A stretch of 64,000 nucleotides of DNA from Rhabditophanes sp. KR3021. Taxonomy: Eukaryota; Nematoda; Chromadorea; Rhabditida; Alloionematidae. Each line of letters starts with the position of its first letter. Positions within the stretch are counted from its first letter, which is position 1. Made by a program: the position numbers and the translations under genes. The notes under the pieces are model-generated. The model was not told the DNA's origin and did no database searches. It was given only the letters and a program-made list of their open reading frames with translations. The stretch spans positions 1 to 64,000 of the forward strand of contig CAUJLY010000001.1 in assembly GCA_963281155.1 (NCBI GenBank), written 5' to 3'. This document shows, piece after piece, positions 1-11,262 of the stretch.

Positions 1-1
1 G

Positions 2-193
2 AACTCATTCGTGAATGATGTCTTCGAAAGAATCGCCGGAGAAGCTTCCAAACTCGCCCAATACAACAAGAAGTCCACCATCTCATCCAGAGAAATTCAA
101 ACTTCTGTTCGTCTTATTCTTCCAGGAGAGTTGGCCAAGCACGCTGTTTCTGAAGGAACTAAGGCTGTCACCAAGTACACCAGCTCCAAGTAA
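2..193 (+). CDS. Histone H2B, C-terminal part (cut by window edge)
   Basis: Core nucleosome histone H2B; pairs with H2A to package nuclear DNA. The window begins inside the gene, and the readable frame starts with Asn-Ser-Phe-Val-Asn-Asp. It contains the family hallmarks [12 protein letters not shown] and [20 protein letters not shown], ending in the canonical YTSSK before TAA at 191-193. About 63 residues are present, roughly the C-terminal half of a normal H2B of about 123 residues: the end of alpha-2, alpha-3 and alpha-C. No intron is seen in this part, as is usual for replication-dependent histones. A histone-type 3' stem-loop lies 44 bp after the stop, which supports a replication-dependent gene. 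Upstream histone genes may lie outside the window. Family identity is certain; the variant type is inferred. Confidence 0.97.
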   Translation, partial: NSFVNDVFERIAGEASKLAQYNKKSTISSREIQTSVRLILPGELAKHAVSEGTKAVTKYTSSK

Positions 194-236
194 ATTGGCT
201 TTTAATTTGACATAATTATTCTCATATATTCCCAAC

Positions 237-252
237 AGTCCTCTTTAGGGCT
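237..252 (+). promoter_or_regulatory. Histone mRNA 3' stem-loop
   Basis: AGTCCT-CTTT-AGGGCT forms a 6-bp stem (one T-G wobble) with a 4-nt loop. It is preceded by CCAAC and followed by ATCAAA. It lies 44 bp downstream of the H2B stop. Geometry and composition match the 16-nt stem-loop bound by stem-loop binding protein that ends replication-dependent histone mRNAs instead of a poly(A) tail. An AATAAA also occurs a little downstream (about 273), so polyadenylation is not excluded. Confidence 0.85.
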
Positions 253-1075
253 ATCAAAATCTCTTTTTGTAAATAAATTACGGCTTATACAAATGCTAAA
301 AATATATATGTTGTGTGGCATTATTTAATCGAAGTTATGAATCAATTAAAGAAAGGTACATTTATTTTTAATAATAGTCATTTGGTTCCACCTTATGCCC
401 ACTTTATTCAAGAAAAGCTTTTTGGTTGAAAATGATATTTGTATGGCTAATTAATTGTAATAAAAATAGGATTAATTAATAACATTTAAAAAATTCTTGC
501 TAATATTTAAGGTTGCAATTTTAATTTTCAAGTAAGTTGCGAAACTATAACATTCAATTTTGTCTAAGTAGAATAATGTATTCGAGCCTCTATGGTTTTT
601 TCAATAGCTCTTGTAAATATGAACAACTTGAAAATAAAATGCAAGTTTTTTGCTTTATACAAACTATTCTTATTAGTAATAACAATGTAATAAATACCTA
701 TCATATTCAAGATAATAAATTTAAGCAAGTTTTTTTATTGCCATTAATAAGTTGATAAAAACGTTTTGGACCAAAAAGTCTGTTTTACATGATATTTTAT
801 TTAAACTATTTGCATAAGACACTAATTTATTGAAAGTTCATTAATCGAAGAGCATATTTATTTTAGATGCAATTAACACTAACCTATCAACAACCTTGAA
901 CAATCAATGAAAACGTGTTTGTGACATAACAATTCATTTTTGATAAAATATTATGTGTATTTATAAATGTAACACATATAATTCGTTTTTAATAAAACCA
1001 ACTTATATATGACAATATCATAACATAAGCCCAATCTTAATATTCCTTGTCACAAATTGTGCACAACCATTTACC
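253..1075. other. Intergenic, AT-rich, no gene seen
   Basis: No reading frame with protein-like composition, tRNA-like T-arm or clear repeat was found between the H2B stem-loop and the promoter of the dehydrogenase gene. Only short low-complexity AT tracts are present. Confidence 0.6.
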
Positions 1076-1083
1076 TATAAAAG
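1076..1083 (+). promoter_or_regulatory. TATA box of the SDR gene
   Basis: TATAAAAG lies 54 bp before the ATG at 1137, a spacing that leaves a short 5' leader. The same motif precedes several other genes here (14566-14573 minus, 22448-22455 minus, 25992-25999, 49161-49168, 63014-63021). Confidence 0.6.
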
Positions 1084-1130
1084 AAACAAATGAAATCATT
1101 AATATCCAACCACGTTTTGTTGTATTTTGA

Positions 1131-1990
<860 letters not shown>

Positions 1991-2041
1991 TTTACCTTTA
2001 ATAAAACATAAAGAAGACCCGTATAACCAAATTAAAACTTC

Positions 2042-2908
2042 TTAAATCAGTTGATAATTCATACATTTTATTTCCAATTCCACAAAATCAAGCAAAGAAT
2101 TTGTTTTATTGCATGCTTTTACCACATGCTCAAACGTTTCAACTGTGCTATACCATCTAATCTGAATATCTGTACTAAGCTTGATATTATGAACAAATAA
2201 TGGTGATTCCTTATACTTTTTTGGGTTTTTGAATGAATTAACTATTTTTCTGATTTTGTTTACAAAAACATTGATGTAGAGACAATCCCTCGCAGACTTT
2301 TTGCATATAAGCGACATTATATGACTAAAACACCAAACTCCTTCTTGCTTAAGTAGTTCTATGGCGTGATTGACATTTGCTGCTCCATCTGATGTAATAG
2401 CAACACAATTACTCATTTCTAATTTAAATTCAGAAGTCAAAGACTTAATATCAATTTTAAGATCTTCGGCTTTTGTTGAAGATGCTATTTCTTTTAAACC
2501 TAATATTCTTGAACCACCTTGCCAAAACAATACCAAGATAAGTACTTGAAATTCTTTTCTTGAGTATTCATCGGAACTCAAAGAAAATTGCTGATTTTTT
2601 GTAATATTAATAATTTCATTTTTTAATAATGTTGTACAATAGTACTTCTTGATGGTATGTCTTACCTATTGAATTTGCTGGTATTCTCAATAAAATCTTG
2701 AAAAGATGGGTTGAAACAATGGAAAACTTAAACCAGCGCCAATAATTAAATCAGCAATACATGACTGTTGCCGTTTCTTTTCTCTAATAGTTTGTACTAT
2801 TTGTTTCAGATTTTGATGATTGTAAATGCTGGTGTTAGAGCTATTTTCAGAAAATGAATAATAACATCTAACTTGTACCTCCTCATCGCCGCTGCTGTTC
2901 AACCCCAT
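2042..2908 (-). mobile_element. hAT-type transposase remnant
   Basis: Two minus-strand reading segments (about 2687-2908 and 2042-2581) look like consecutive parts of a hAT superfamily transposase. The upstream part carries IADLIIGAGLSFPLF, matching the conserved I-x-x-x-L-P-F segment before the RNase-H fold. The downstream part has CVAITSDGAANVNHAI followed by VWCFSHIMSLICKKS, matching the hAT pattern of a catalytic Asp in a T-D-x-A/G-x-N block and then the C-x-H-x-L-N-L block. No C-terminal dimerisation region and no BED finger are visible, and a gap with a stop separates the two parts. It is a decayed, inactive copy; terminal repeats were not identified. Confidence 0.7.
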
Positions 2909-3285
2909 GCATTTGCTTTGCCATAATAATAAAATAGATAATACAATATAAATTGCCTTTACATTAATATATTATTATATAACACCATTTTTTACTCTGC
3001 ACCATCATTATAAGCATGACTTCAATTTATGGTGTTACAAGAAAAATAATTTTATAGTCCGTCAATAAGCTAAAATTAGTAAATATTTACTATAAAAAGT
3101 TTTGTTGTTTTTAATATAATCTCTTGGCCAATTAAATAACATACAAAATGCATTTCCGGAGGCACCTTTGGACTATTAGTCTACTTTGGGCACAAACTAG
3201 TCTGTTTCTAGCATAAATTTAACACAAGTACGCAATATTAACAAATTCTTTTAAATTTGTTTTTTCAAACCCCTAATTAGCCACT
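2909..3285. other. Intergenic, no gene seen
   Basis: AT-rich spacer between the hAT remnant and the first receptor gene. A TATA-like TATATAAAG at 3286-3294 marks its end. No coding signal or repeat was recognised. Confidence 0.55.
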
Positions 3286-3340
3286 TATATAAAGAGAACT
3301 TAAGGAATGTTAAACAGTTACTCAAAATAAATACCTATTC

Positions 3341-4382
3341 ATGATGGACACATTTTACGACTATTTTATTTGGTACGATGGAATAATAGCTGGAATTTTA
3401 AACATCTCCTGCTTCTTGATTATGACTATTGTTAAAAGTAGGAAAGATGATTCCTTCAACAAACTAATGAGAGCTGGTAAATTCATTGAATCTTTTCTTC
3501 CCCTTATGATAGGAATTTTGTGTCAAGCCAGATCAATTGAGGGTTTTAGTATAACTTCGTGCAAAGGATTATGTCATGCTTTTGAAAGCCCGATTGCATG
3601 TAAACTTGGTTTGGTTTTATCGTTGGCATCAATTAATTTTACTGTGGGAATTGTTTCAATTGCCTGTTTGTGGAGGTGAGTTGGAGATCTGTTTTATTAA
3701 TTATTATTTGAAGATACAACGTTTTTGTTAGGAAAGTCAAATATTCAAAACTCAATGTCATAGACATCATTTTCTTAATTTTTTGTCTTATTGTTGGACC
3801 GTTGCCACAATTAATTACACTCTCAGGAATGACTACGTTGGATGAGAACTTTGTTCCAATGAATACGAAGGTAATTTTATTTAAAATCACTATTTATACC
3901 ACTTTTAGGAAGCTTTTATCAAAGAAAATTATATGTCTGATGAATTCACTATTATAATAGTAAGAAATGATCCAATGAATGCCTTTTCGTGGGCAGCATC
4001 AGCTAACTTAATTATTTTAATAATCTGCCTATTCGTTGGAATCATATACTATTACATTCCGATAGAATATGCTTTAAATAAAGCCAGAAAAGAAGCTCAA
4101 ACAAATACGGCAGAAAAAATTAAATTCAACATTTATTATATGCGTTTTTCAATGGGACTACTATTCTTTTGTGTGCTATTACCATCATTTACTTTGATGA
4201 TTTTATCTTTATTTGATACAAGTCCAGTATTTTTAAATTCAATCAGACTAATAATTTTTCCGGGCCTGTTAACTTATTGCTGGATCAGTCCATTTGTTTG
4301 TTTGTATAATTATTACAAAGTTGATATTGCACTTTATAGGAAGAAAAAAGTTGTAGTTGTGTCTTCAAATGGATTGTCCTAA
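3341..4382 (+). CDS. Nematode seven-transmembrane chemoreceptor (family A of this window)
   Basis: Putative chemosensory GPCR of the nematode serpentine type, expected in the plasma membrane of sensory neurons. Three exons: 3341-3675, 3732-3870 and 3909-4382, with introns of 56 and 38 nt. They join in frame to 315 residues. Seven hydrophobic stretches are visible, starting with an N-terminal TM and ending with a short basic tail with KKK. The 5' end has TATATAAAG at 3286. The closest relative in the window is the gene at 19945-20963. Both share a TM1 of the form G-x-x-x-x-I-L-N, a P-x-E-x-A-L-x-K-A segment between TM5 and TM6, and an I-S-P-F-V-x-x-Y end of TM7. I cannot place the pair in a named Sr family. 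No lesion is seen. Confidence 0.85.
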
Positions 4383-4595
4383 TTTAACAAAGTTTTATGG
4401 CAAATTAACTTAATAAATTGTGTAATGTAGATAATTGCTATATTTAAACTCGAGTGCAAAGTAGACTGAATTTGTTCCTATAATTAAGTAAAAGTTACAA
4501 ATATGTCGACATTTTTTAATTGCTTTATAAAGGAATAAATTATTGTTAATTGATTAGAAAAATATGGGCGTATTTTTTCTTAAGGCCATATTTAC

Positions 4596-5375
4596 TTATG
4601 TTTGCATCACGACTAATGATAAGAGTCTTAAAGAACTTGATACTGTGAAATGATGTTTCCGAACACCATTTATTTGAATAATTGCAATATTTGGGAATGC
4701 CACGAGATAATTTGGATTCATAATAAACTCTTTATTAAACGTGATACGATGCTCTTTTAAATTTGGGTAAGTTTCATTCATTTTCTGTCTCAAGTCAGTT
4801 ATATCAAAATAGCATAGACAAAATTGGTGTCGTTTAATAGTGTTTTTGAAAGAAAGTATGAACTTCCTCAAAGAAGAAATATCAGCATCTGGATTTTTAC
4901 ACGTAGTAATTGTAAATTCTTTCAAGTTTGACAAGTATTTCAATCAATCCATAACAAGTACCATATTTTTATCAGTCTTTCCTTTGAATTTTGGAGCAGC
5001 AAATTTCATCATTAGATTAAAATCATTGGATGTATTCAATATCAATTTTTCTACATTAGTTGTTTTTGAAAATAAATAGCTAACATAGATTCCATAAAGT
5101 CGTTTTTATAATCACATTCACCACACTTAAAATCAACATCAAATTTGAGTTCTTTTAGAGAGTGCCAATCATAGGATGGAACTTGTTAAAATAATTCTTT
5201 AAAATGTTTTCCGGATGAAAAATCCTTGCACGTTTACAAAATAGATTCTTATACCAAGCTTTAGAATCTAATAACCATAATTCGTCGGGTTCACTAAAAT
5301 GTTCCACTTGACAATGTTAAAATGCTGCAGTTAGATTGAAGTTTTCTTTACAAGTTTTTAAAGATGCAAGTACGC
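4596..5375 (-). pseudogene. Decayed paralogue of the LRR-like gene at 5643-7232
   Basis: The minus strand contains two blocks colinear with the neighbouring intact gene. About 5375-5040 corresponds to that gene's N-terminal region (NFNLT..., DELWLLDSKAWYKN like DELSLYGSKVCYTN), with several stops and frame changes. 4943-4596 corresponds to its C-terminal region (YLSNLKEF..., FDITDLRQKMNETYPNLKEH, LVAFPNIAIIQI). The middle, about 180 residues in the parent, is missing. This points to tandem duplication followed by deletion and decay. Confidence 0.75.
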
Positions 5376-5642
5376 TTGATTCAAATTTTGTTCTTCAAAT
5401 TCATATGTGGTATGTCTGGAAACAAAATGTACAATAAATTGCAAGGAAAGGAAGAAATGTGTAAAAATATTATAGAATATACACGTTCTAATAATGCTTT
5501 ATTTGAACATCTCTTACTAGTAAAATACAGATGTCATATTAAAATTGGACATATCAAGCAAACAACATTTTCTTTAAGGACATTTGTGAGGAATAAAGTA
5601 CACCCAAATAATTTAAAAAGAGATATCATGATAATTATATTT

Positions 5643-7232
5643 TTACAATGATTCAACATAATGAGGAAGATATTTCTCAATATTCTTAAAATATATCTCA
5701 AGATCATTAATATGCTTATAATGAATACACGTATCACTATAGTTAGCTCTTCCTGTATTAATGACAAGATTGGTTAATGGTAATTTGCGTTGACTGCACC
5801 AGCAAAATTCATTATCAAAATGCAAACTTTTCCTTTCCTCAAAAGAACAATTCATTCTATTTGTAGCACAATTAATAACTAAGAGTCTTAATGATTGCGG
5901 GATAGTAAAATTACATTTTCCAACACAGTCCATTTTTATAATTACAATATTTTGGAATCCCATAAAGTAATTAGGATCAAAATCAACCTTTTCTGAAGAC
6001 TTAATATCAAGTTTTTTCAGATTGGGGTAAGCTTTTGCCAATTTGTGCCCCATGTCCGTTATATCAAAATCACATTCACTAAGCTTCAATCTTTCAATAG
6101 TGTTTGGAAAAGAAAGCATGAACTTTTTGGCTTTGTAAATATCTTCTTCTAGTACCAAATATGATGATATATTAACTTCTTCCAGGTTTGACAGGTGCTT
6201 AAGTGAGGCAGTTACAAATTCCAAATTTTGATCAGTAAGATTTTCAAAGTCTAAAGAAATAAAATGCAATCTTTTAATCTTATCATATATTCCTAAATCA
6301 AGGATAATCTTCATGTCTTCATGCAAGTTTGGATAATTGTTAAAATATAGATTTTGAATTAATTCTTCGGCATTTGGAGTATCCATAAATTCTTTATAAC
6401 ACTTTCTATTTAATTTTACACCGGAAAAAACAAGTTTAATTTGACTTGAATGAATGTCACTAAAAATATTGTTGTAATCGAGCATTCCTTTGATAGATGA
6501 AAAATGCATATGAATAATAAAAATATCAAAATCCTTTGCTGAACTGCTTTTAAACAGAGATGCCAAATTGTCTAATAAGCATTTATTATATCCATCAACA
6601 TAAACATCAATGTGAATATGTTCGAAATTAGCAAAATTTTCTTTTAGCAATGACTTGAAGGAAGATGCAGTTTCAAAAAATTTGACAATTGAATAAGTAA
6701 AAAATGATACATTAAGATGGATTGTTTTTAATGACTCAGATTTAAATCCACCAAGTAGTTTTAATAATATTTTGTAATTATAGCCCATATCTTCGTATGC
6801 ATTCAATGTCAATTTTTCTACATTAGTTGCTTTTTGAAAACATATAGTCAATATGGATTCCATAAAGTTCTCCTTTTCATAATCATATTCGTCATTCTGC
6901 ATGTTTAAATAAATCTCGAGTTTAGTCAGAGAAAGCCAATGATATGATGGAAATTGTTCAAGCAGCTTTTCAAATTCATTTTCTGATGAAACACGCTTTA
7001 TTTCACTAAGAAAAGGATTTGTATAGCAAACTTTAGAACCGTATAAAGATAGTTCGTCGTGATCGTTAAGCTTTTCCGCTTGACGAATTTGAAACTTTTT
7101 GGTTAAATTAAAGTTTTCTTTACAAGTTCTTGAAAAGGCGAATATATTTGATACATATTTTGTACATGCTTCAGCAATATTAGGTTGTTTAAAAGCAATA
7201 TTCATAGCAGCTTTGTTTTTTGGATTCATCAT
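5643..7232 (-). CDS. LRR-like protein, possibly a degenerate F-box family member
   Basis: A single 529-codon frame starting Met-Met-Asn-Pro. Repeated segments have leucine-rich-repeat character, with Leu/Ile/Phe at regular spacing (for example SLKHLSNLEEVNI, AYPNLKKLDI, FANFEHIHI). The N terminus ends in a segment resembling the tail of an F-box (VSNIFAFSRTCKENF), followed by the basic KKFQIRQAEK. In nematodes, F-box/LRR-like proteins are large, fast-evolving substrate adaptors for SCF ubiquitin ligases. A complete F-box is not visible, so this role is inference; an upstream exon might supply it. A decayed tandem paralogue follows at 4596-5375. No frameshift is seen in this copy. Confidence 0.7.
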   Translation of the reverse strand: MMNPKNKAAMNIAFKQPNIAEACTKYVSNIFAFSRTCKENFNLTKKFQIRQAEKLNDHDELSLYGSKVCYTNPFLSEIKRVSSENEFEKLLEQFPSYHWLSLTKLEIYLNMQNDEYDYEKENFMESILTICFQKATNVEKLTLNAYEDMGYNYKILLKLLGGFKSESLKTIHLNVSFFTYSIVKFFETASSFKSLLKENFANFEHIHIDVYVDGYNKCLLDNLASLFKSSSAKDFDIFIIHMHFSSIKGMLDYNNIFSDIHSSQIKLVFSGVKLNRKCYKEFMDTPNAEELIQNLYFNNYPNLHEDMKIILDLGIYDKIKRLHFISLDFENLTDQNLEFVTASLKHLSNLEEVNISSYLVLEEDIYKAKKFMLSFPNTIERLKLSECDFDITDMGHKLAKAYPNLKKLDIKSSEKVDFDPNYFMGFQNIVIIKMDCVGKCNFTIPQSLRLLVINCATNRMNCSFEERKSLHFDNEFCWCSQRKLPLTNLVINTGRANYSDTCIHYKHINDLEIYFKNIEKYLPHYVESL

Positions 7233-7967
7233 AATTAAATAGCTAAAAATAAATAAAATTGTAATTAAATAAAGAAATATGCGAAAATGATTGGTTAGAA
7301 TGCATACACGTAAAGGTATAAATATTTCAAGAGATAGATGTTCAAATAAATTGTTGCAAAATAATTTCGAAATAATTGATATTTTCGCATGACGAGTAAA
7401 ACATCACGTGATATTATAAATAGACATGACCAAGTTGTATTTAAAAAAATGAATATTATGTTGCAGAAAATTCATCATTATCATCTTAAAACTTATTTTA
7501 AAACACAAGTAAAGATTAACCATCTTTCACCAAGATGCTCCGCTCAAAACATGTCCCGCCAAGACCTTTCCTGCCTGATCAACTTGCACTTTCTACTACC
7601 ACACACCATGCTCCATCATTATTATCATTCCCATATTATTCTTATTACCCTTATCATTATTTCCATCCCCCGTTCACATATATCACTTTATCTTAACCAC
7701 ATTTACATATCATCTCGTTATAATCAAAACCATTATAGACATTGTTAAAGGATAATATCCTGTCTTATTTGCCCCCATTGTCACTGATAAGGAAAACTAC
7801 CAAATCAGCCCCGATCTAACTGTAAGTAGCACCATTAATAATCCCATATTTATAACCCATTAGGTGGCCACAGTTTTCTAATTTATAGTCAATAAAAGCT
7901 AAGGAAAAATCTCTTGTTTGTCCGTCCTAAATTTCCATACAATGCTGACTACTGATTTACCTGGAAG
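7233..7967. other. Intergenic, no confident gene
   Basis: Somewhat more GC-containing sequence at 7500-7960 with open but protein-unlike frames rich in His, Ile and Ser. The stretch around 7880-7930 (AATAAAAG followed by CTTGTTTGTCCGTC) looks like an LTR 3' end, but no partner LTR or target duplication was found, so no element is called. Confidence 0.4.
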
Positions 7968-8156
7968 TTACTTAAAATTTTTACTAATTATACATTTTGA
8001 TATTTCATCTTCTTGACCAAAGACAAATGATATTATTTCAAATATTAGGCTGAGGGTGTTATATTGAAATACTCCATTAGAAATCTTAATATGTTGAATG
8101 CATTTAACCCTTGGATTGTAATGAAGATAATAAAGTTGCGCCACTACCGTAATCAA
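7968..8156 (-). pseudogene. Short inverted receptor remnant
   Basis: The minus-strand frame contains GVFQYNTLSLIFEIISFVFG followed by Q-E-D-E-I-S-K. This resembles the plus-strand remnant at about 8710-8800 (CVFQIIPIFCSIISFMFG, then L-K-T-S-E-N-R). It is probably an inverted fragment of the same C-terminal receptor region. Too short for certainty. Confidence 0.35.
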
Positions 8157-8454
8157 GTTCTTTGAAGAATAAATTAATTGTAAGATTTATAATTGCTTTC
8201 TAATGTGTAGAGGAAAATGAATCAATTAGTTGATAAAATTGATTTTCACTTGAAATATTATAAAAGATGCCATTAAAACTGAAGCTTAGTTTATCCTCAA
8301 TGTAAAAGTCACACTGTTTCGCAACAACCTAAAAATTGGCGTTGCAAAATCATTGGTCTTATATGAACATCAATTTGCAACGTGTTATGAATGCACCTAT
8401 TGTTAAATATTAAACAATCGAGATGGTATAATATAATTTATTTAAACGGGGATA

Positions 8455-8975
8455 CGATGATGTGGGGTCGGAGCAGAAGGGAAGTTAGTCATATTGATCA
8501 GTGTTTTTCTGGTATGAAATCAAATGAAAATAAATATTTTACTGTACTTAATTTGATACCAACTTGGCCTAATGTCTTAATTCTTTAAGCACAATGTTAT
8601 GTATGAATTTATGTTTACGAAAATTCTGTGAAATAATCCATTTTACTTGTTTCTTTAAAAATCAGATACAATTAATGTTAAATCTACATCTTCGTCTAGT
8701 TATGCTTATTCATGTCATCAATCCATGTGTATTTCAAATAATACCTATATTTTGTTCGATAATTAGTTTTATGTTTGGTTTAAAAACAAGTGAGAATAGA
8801 CATTTTCTTATAATTCACATGATAACGATTTGGCCGCTCGTGACTAATCCATTATGCACAATTTTATTTATGAATATTTTGTTCAGAAAATTTTGTTCAA
8901 TTTTTCATCTTACTTGTTTTCTTAAAAAATCAACTTCATTTACTAGTACAAAAGTTGTATCCGTGTGGTGACAGA
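8455..8975 (+). pseudogene. Two tandem C-terminal fragments of a chemoreceptor
   Basis: Two consecutive stretches match the TM6-TM7 end of the intact receptor at 9569-10643. The first (about 8455-8640) has SNENKYFTVLNLIPTWP. The second (about 8660-8970) has VMLIHVINPCVFQIIPIF and HMITIWPLVTNPLCTILFM, then KFCSIFHLTCF. The intact gene has VMVIHVITPLLLFGIPL, IMLIIMVWPIVINPICSIFL and QFCLIFHI. No upstream TM1-5 coding is joined to either, and stops separate them. They are remnants of local duplications. Confidence 0.7.
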
Positions 8976-9179
8976 ATTTGAAAAGCAATCTCAAGAACAG
9001 ACTAATCAGACTCGAATAAAAACAATTTTATTCAATTTTTTGATACAAAAAATATCAAAGCAGATTCATTGTTATCATTATAAAAATATAAACTATTAAT
9101 AACAATATTATTTTTTAGTTAGAATTTTAAAATTTGTACACTGCAGGAAAATATCATTGAAAACATCTTAAGAGTTTCA

Positions 9180-9548
9180 ATGGAAAACGAGTCTATTAAA
9201 TACTATTCCGATGATTATGTTTATAATTTAAATCTATTTTTGTCCATAAATTCTAAAGTACCATTTGTTACTAGCATAACAATAAGTTTTATTTTAATAT
9301 ACATTTGTCATGCGATAAAGAATAAAGAATTTCAGAATTTTGAAAGAATTATTCATTTGTTTGCAATAACTTTTAATAAGATTCAGAGAACTTTAATGGC
9401 AAATGTACATATAATATATGTAATTACACATGATTATCTAAAAACAATCTTATTCAATTTTACAATAAAAGTTGTATTCTTAATACAAAAGTATCATTTA
9501 TGCATAAACAACTATTTTGGAAATTATGAAAAGCCAGACATATTATAG
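9180..9548 (+). pseudogene. N-terminal fragment of a chemoreceptor paralogue
   Basis: The frame starts Met-Glu-Asn-Glu and reads a first TM ending ISFILIYICHAIKNKEFQNF. This parallels the intact neighbour at 9569 (LLLFICHSIKTLEFQAY). Similarity is lost after about residue 65, and no later TM segments follow before the next gene starts 21 bp downstream. It is a truncated tandem copy immediately upstream of the functional gene. Confidence 0.75.
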
Positions 9549-9568
9549 AACTTTATTTTTTAGTCAAA

Positions 9569-10643
9569 ATGGAAAATATAACATATTCAAATTCTTATAT
9601 CAATAAATTAAAGCACATCCTAATAATAAACGATCACATCGTCTTCATTATTGGTCTATTTCTCGGCGTGCTTTTATTATTCATTTGCCATTCAATTAAA
9701 ACGTTGGAATTTCAAGCTTACAAAAGGGTTATTTATTTATTTGTAATAACTGACATCACTTATAATGTCTTTGAAATTATTAATCAAACTGGATATGAAC
9801 AGGCTAATTCTTATGTCTTTTTTGTTGTTCATGGGCCATCTTTGTATATGAGTAAGAAGGTGGCTTTAGTTATGGTGTTGACAGAAATACAACTTTGTAT
9901 GATTGGAGTGTCTAATAATTTGGTTGTTTTTGTTTTTCGGTATTTTTTGATTGTAAGGTAAATATTAAATCATTTTTGAATAAATTATAAATGTATTTAG
10001 GAGCTATTGTCTGACAAAAATGCAATTTGCGATTTTAATCATTATAAATATTTTATGGAACAACGGTTTCTACTTTCTAACTTATATAGAATCGAACAAA
10101 CCATCCAATGAACTAATTGAAGCAAGTAAAAATTCTCTTTCACCTCAATTCTTTATCGGAATACACGGGGAACCTCTCCAATCTATTCTTGTCTTCAATC
10201 CAACATCAATTATCTCATACTTTGCAATCATTCACATTTGCCTATCATGCATCATTGTATTCATCGGCCTATCCACGTTTTTCATAAAAATCCAAACAAC
10301 TTTAAATAGAAACAGCCATATAATGAGTAAAGGTACTAAACAGCTTCAAAAACAACTAACTTTAGTTATGGTTATTCATGTAATCACCCCCTTACTATTA
10401 TTTGGTATACCTTTAACTATAACAACATGTAATATGATATTAAATGTAAATACGAATAGCCATGGATATGGTCATATTATGCTTATAATTATGGTTTGGC
10501 CGATAGTGATCAATCCAATATGTTCAATATTTTTAATTGGTCCATGTTTCAAACAATTTTGTTTGATATTTCATATTAATAATAGGCCTAAACAAGAAAT
10601 GCCAAAAATTACTCATATTAATATGGGATCATTATATGTATAA
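9569..10643 (+). CDS. Nematode seven-transmembrane chemoreceptor, Str-superfamily type
   Basis: Putative sensory GPCR. Two exons, 9569-9957 and 10001-10643, are separated by a 43-nt intron; the junction restores Arg in FLIVRSYC. Together they encode 343 residues, normal for the group. Visible: an N-terminal TM with the ICHSIKTLEF loop, a TM3 region ending in FRYFLIVRSY, a TM5 in the block after the long extracellular segment, the TM6 entry QLQKQLTLVMVIHVITP (typical S/T...Q..L...L..Q...P layout of Srh/Sri/Str receptors), and a TM7 ending WPIVINPICSIFLI. Flanked upstream by one N-terminal and two C-terminal decayed copies of itself. No lesion is seen. The exact Sr family is uncertain. Confidence 0.85.
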
Positions 10644-10731
10644 TCTAAATTTATTTGATCTGACAATAATATAAATTTTCCTGATCTGGCTAATCCTGTT
10701 ATAAAATGTTGTTCATCTTTGTTTTTTTGGA

Positions 10732-11262
10732 TTATACCACACTGTCTCCATTACACGGTCTTGAGTTTTCAGAAATCAAACGAAGACCAAAATAATGTAT
10801 GGTATTTCTTAGATTTTTGTTGCACGTTGGACGCACTTTAACAGATCCCATAATGTTGACTTTCTTTACCATATCTGGTCCTGATATCCACCCATAATCA
10901 GACATACCCCAGCCAATATCAATTCCTTTATTATATTCAAAAAACATTTAATTCTGTCAAAATAGTAAACAGGCATGGATAATTGATGGAATTTCTATAC
11001 AAACGTTTTATAGTATATTTGTTACCTGGTTGATTTGTGCAACTTTTTGAAGGGTGAGATCTTGATTACATACCCAAGAAGTTGATGCGATATATTGCTG
11101 TCTGATGACATTATTTAGATATTTGTAAATATATTCTAAATAGTCACTAAAACAATGAGCAACTGTCAAAACATGTTTCTTTGAAATCATTGTTTCTGTG
11201 CAATGATAATCTCCACTTTTTAAAAATTGAACTGTCCATGATGACTTATCATTGGTATTAAT
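10732..11262 (-). pseudogene. Trypsin-like serine protease, broken
   Basis: Minus-strand exons show S1 peptidase hallmarks. The first (about 11262-11027) reads WTVQF, a Cys, then ISKKHVLTVAHC, which contains the catalytic His. The second (about 10947-10732) reads GWGMSDYGW and, near the end, PCNGDS, which contains the catalytic Ser. The canonical GDSGGPL is instead GDSVV followed directly by a stop, so the Gly-Gly oxyanion segment and the whole last beta-barrel strand are gone. The Asp-containing D-I-A-L block expected between the exons is not found. The remaining gene cannot encode an active protease. Confidence 0.8.

Noticed and set aside
15..215. Open frame overlapping H2B in another frame
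   Set aside because: It is a shadow of the histone coding sequence and has no protein-like pattern of its own.
537..755. 72-codon plus-strand frame
   Set aside because: Low-complexity Asn/Ile/Tyr composition, no start context, no splice partner, no motif.
5364..5767. Opposed frames between the LRR-like gene and its decayed copy
   Set aside because: Both overlap the 3' end of the LRR-like gene or its relic and read as AT-rich noise.
7389..7748. 119-codon plus-strand frame rich in His, Ile and Ser
   Set aside because: Composition follows the local CAT/ATT-rich DNA rather than a protein pattern; no homology recognised.
7880..7935. LTR-like end (AATAAAAG then CTTGTTTGTCCGTC)
   Set aside because: No second copy, no TG...CA boundary pair and no target duplication in the window.
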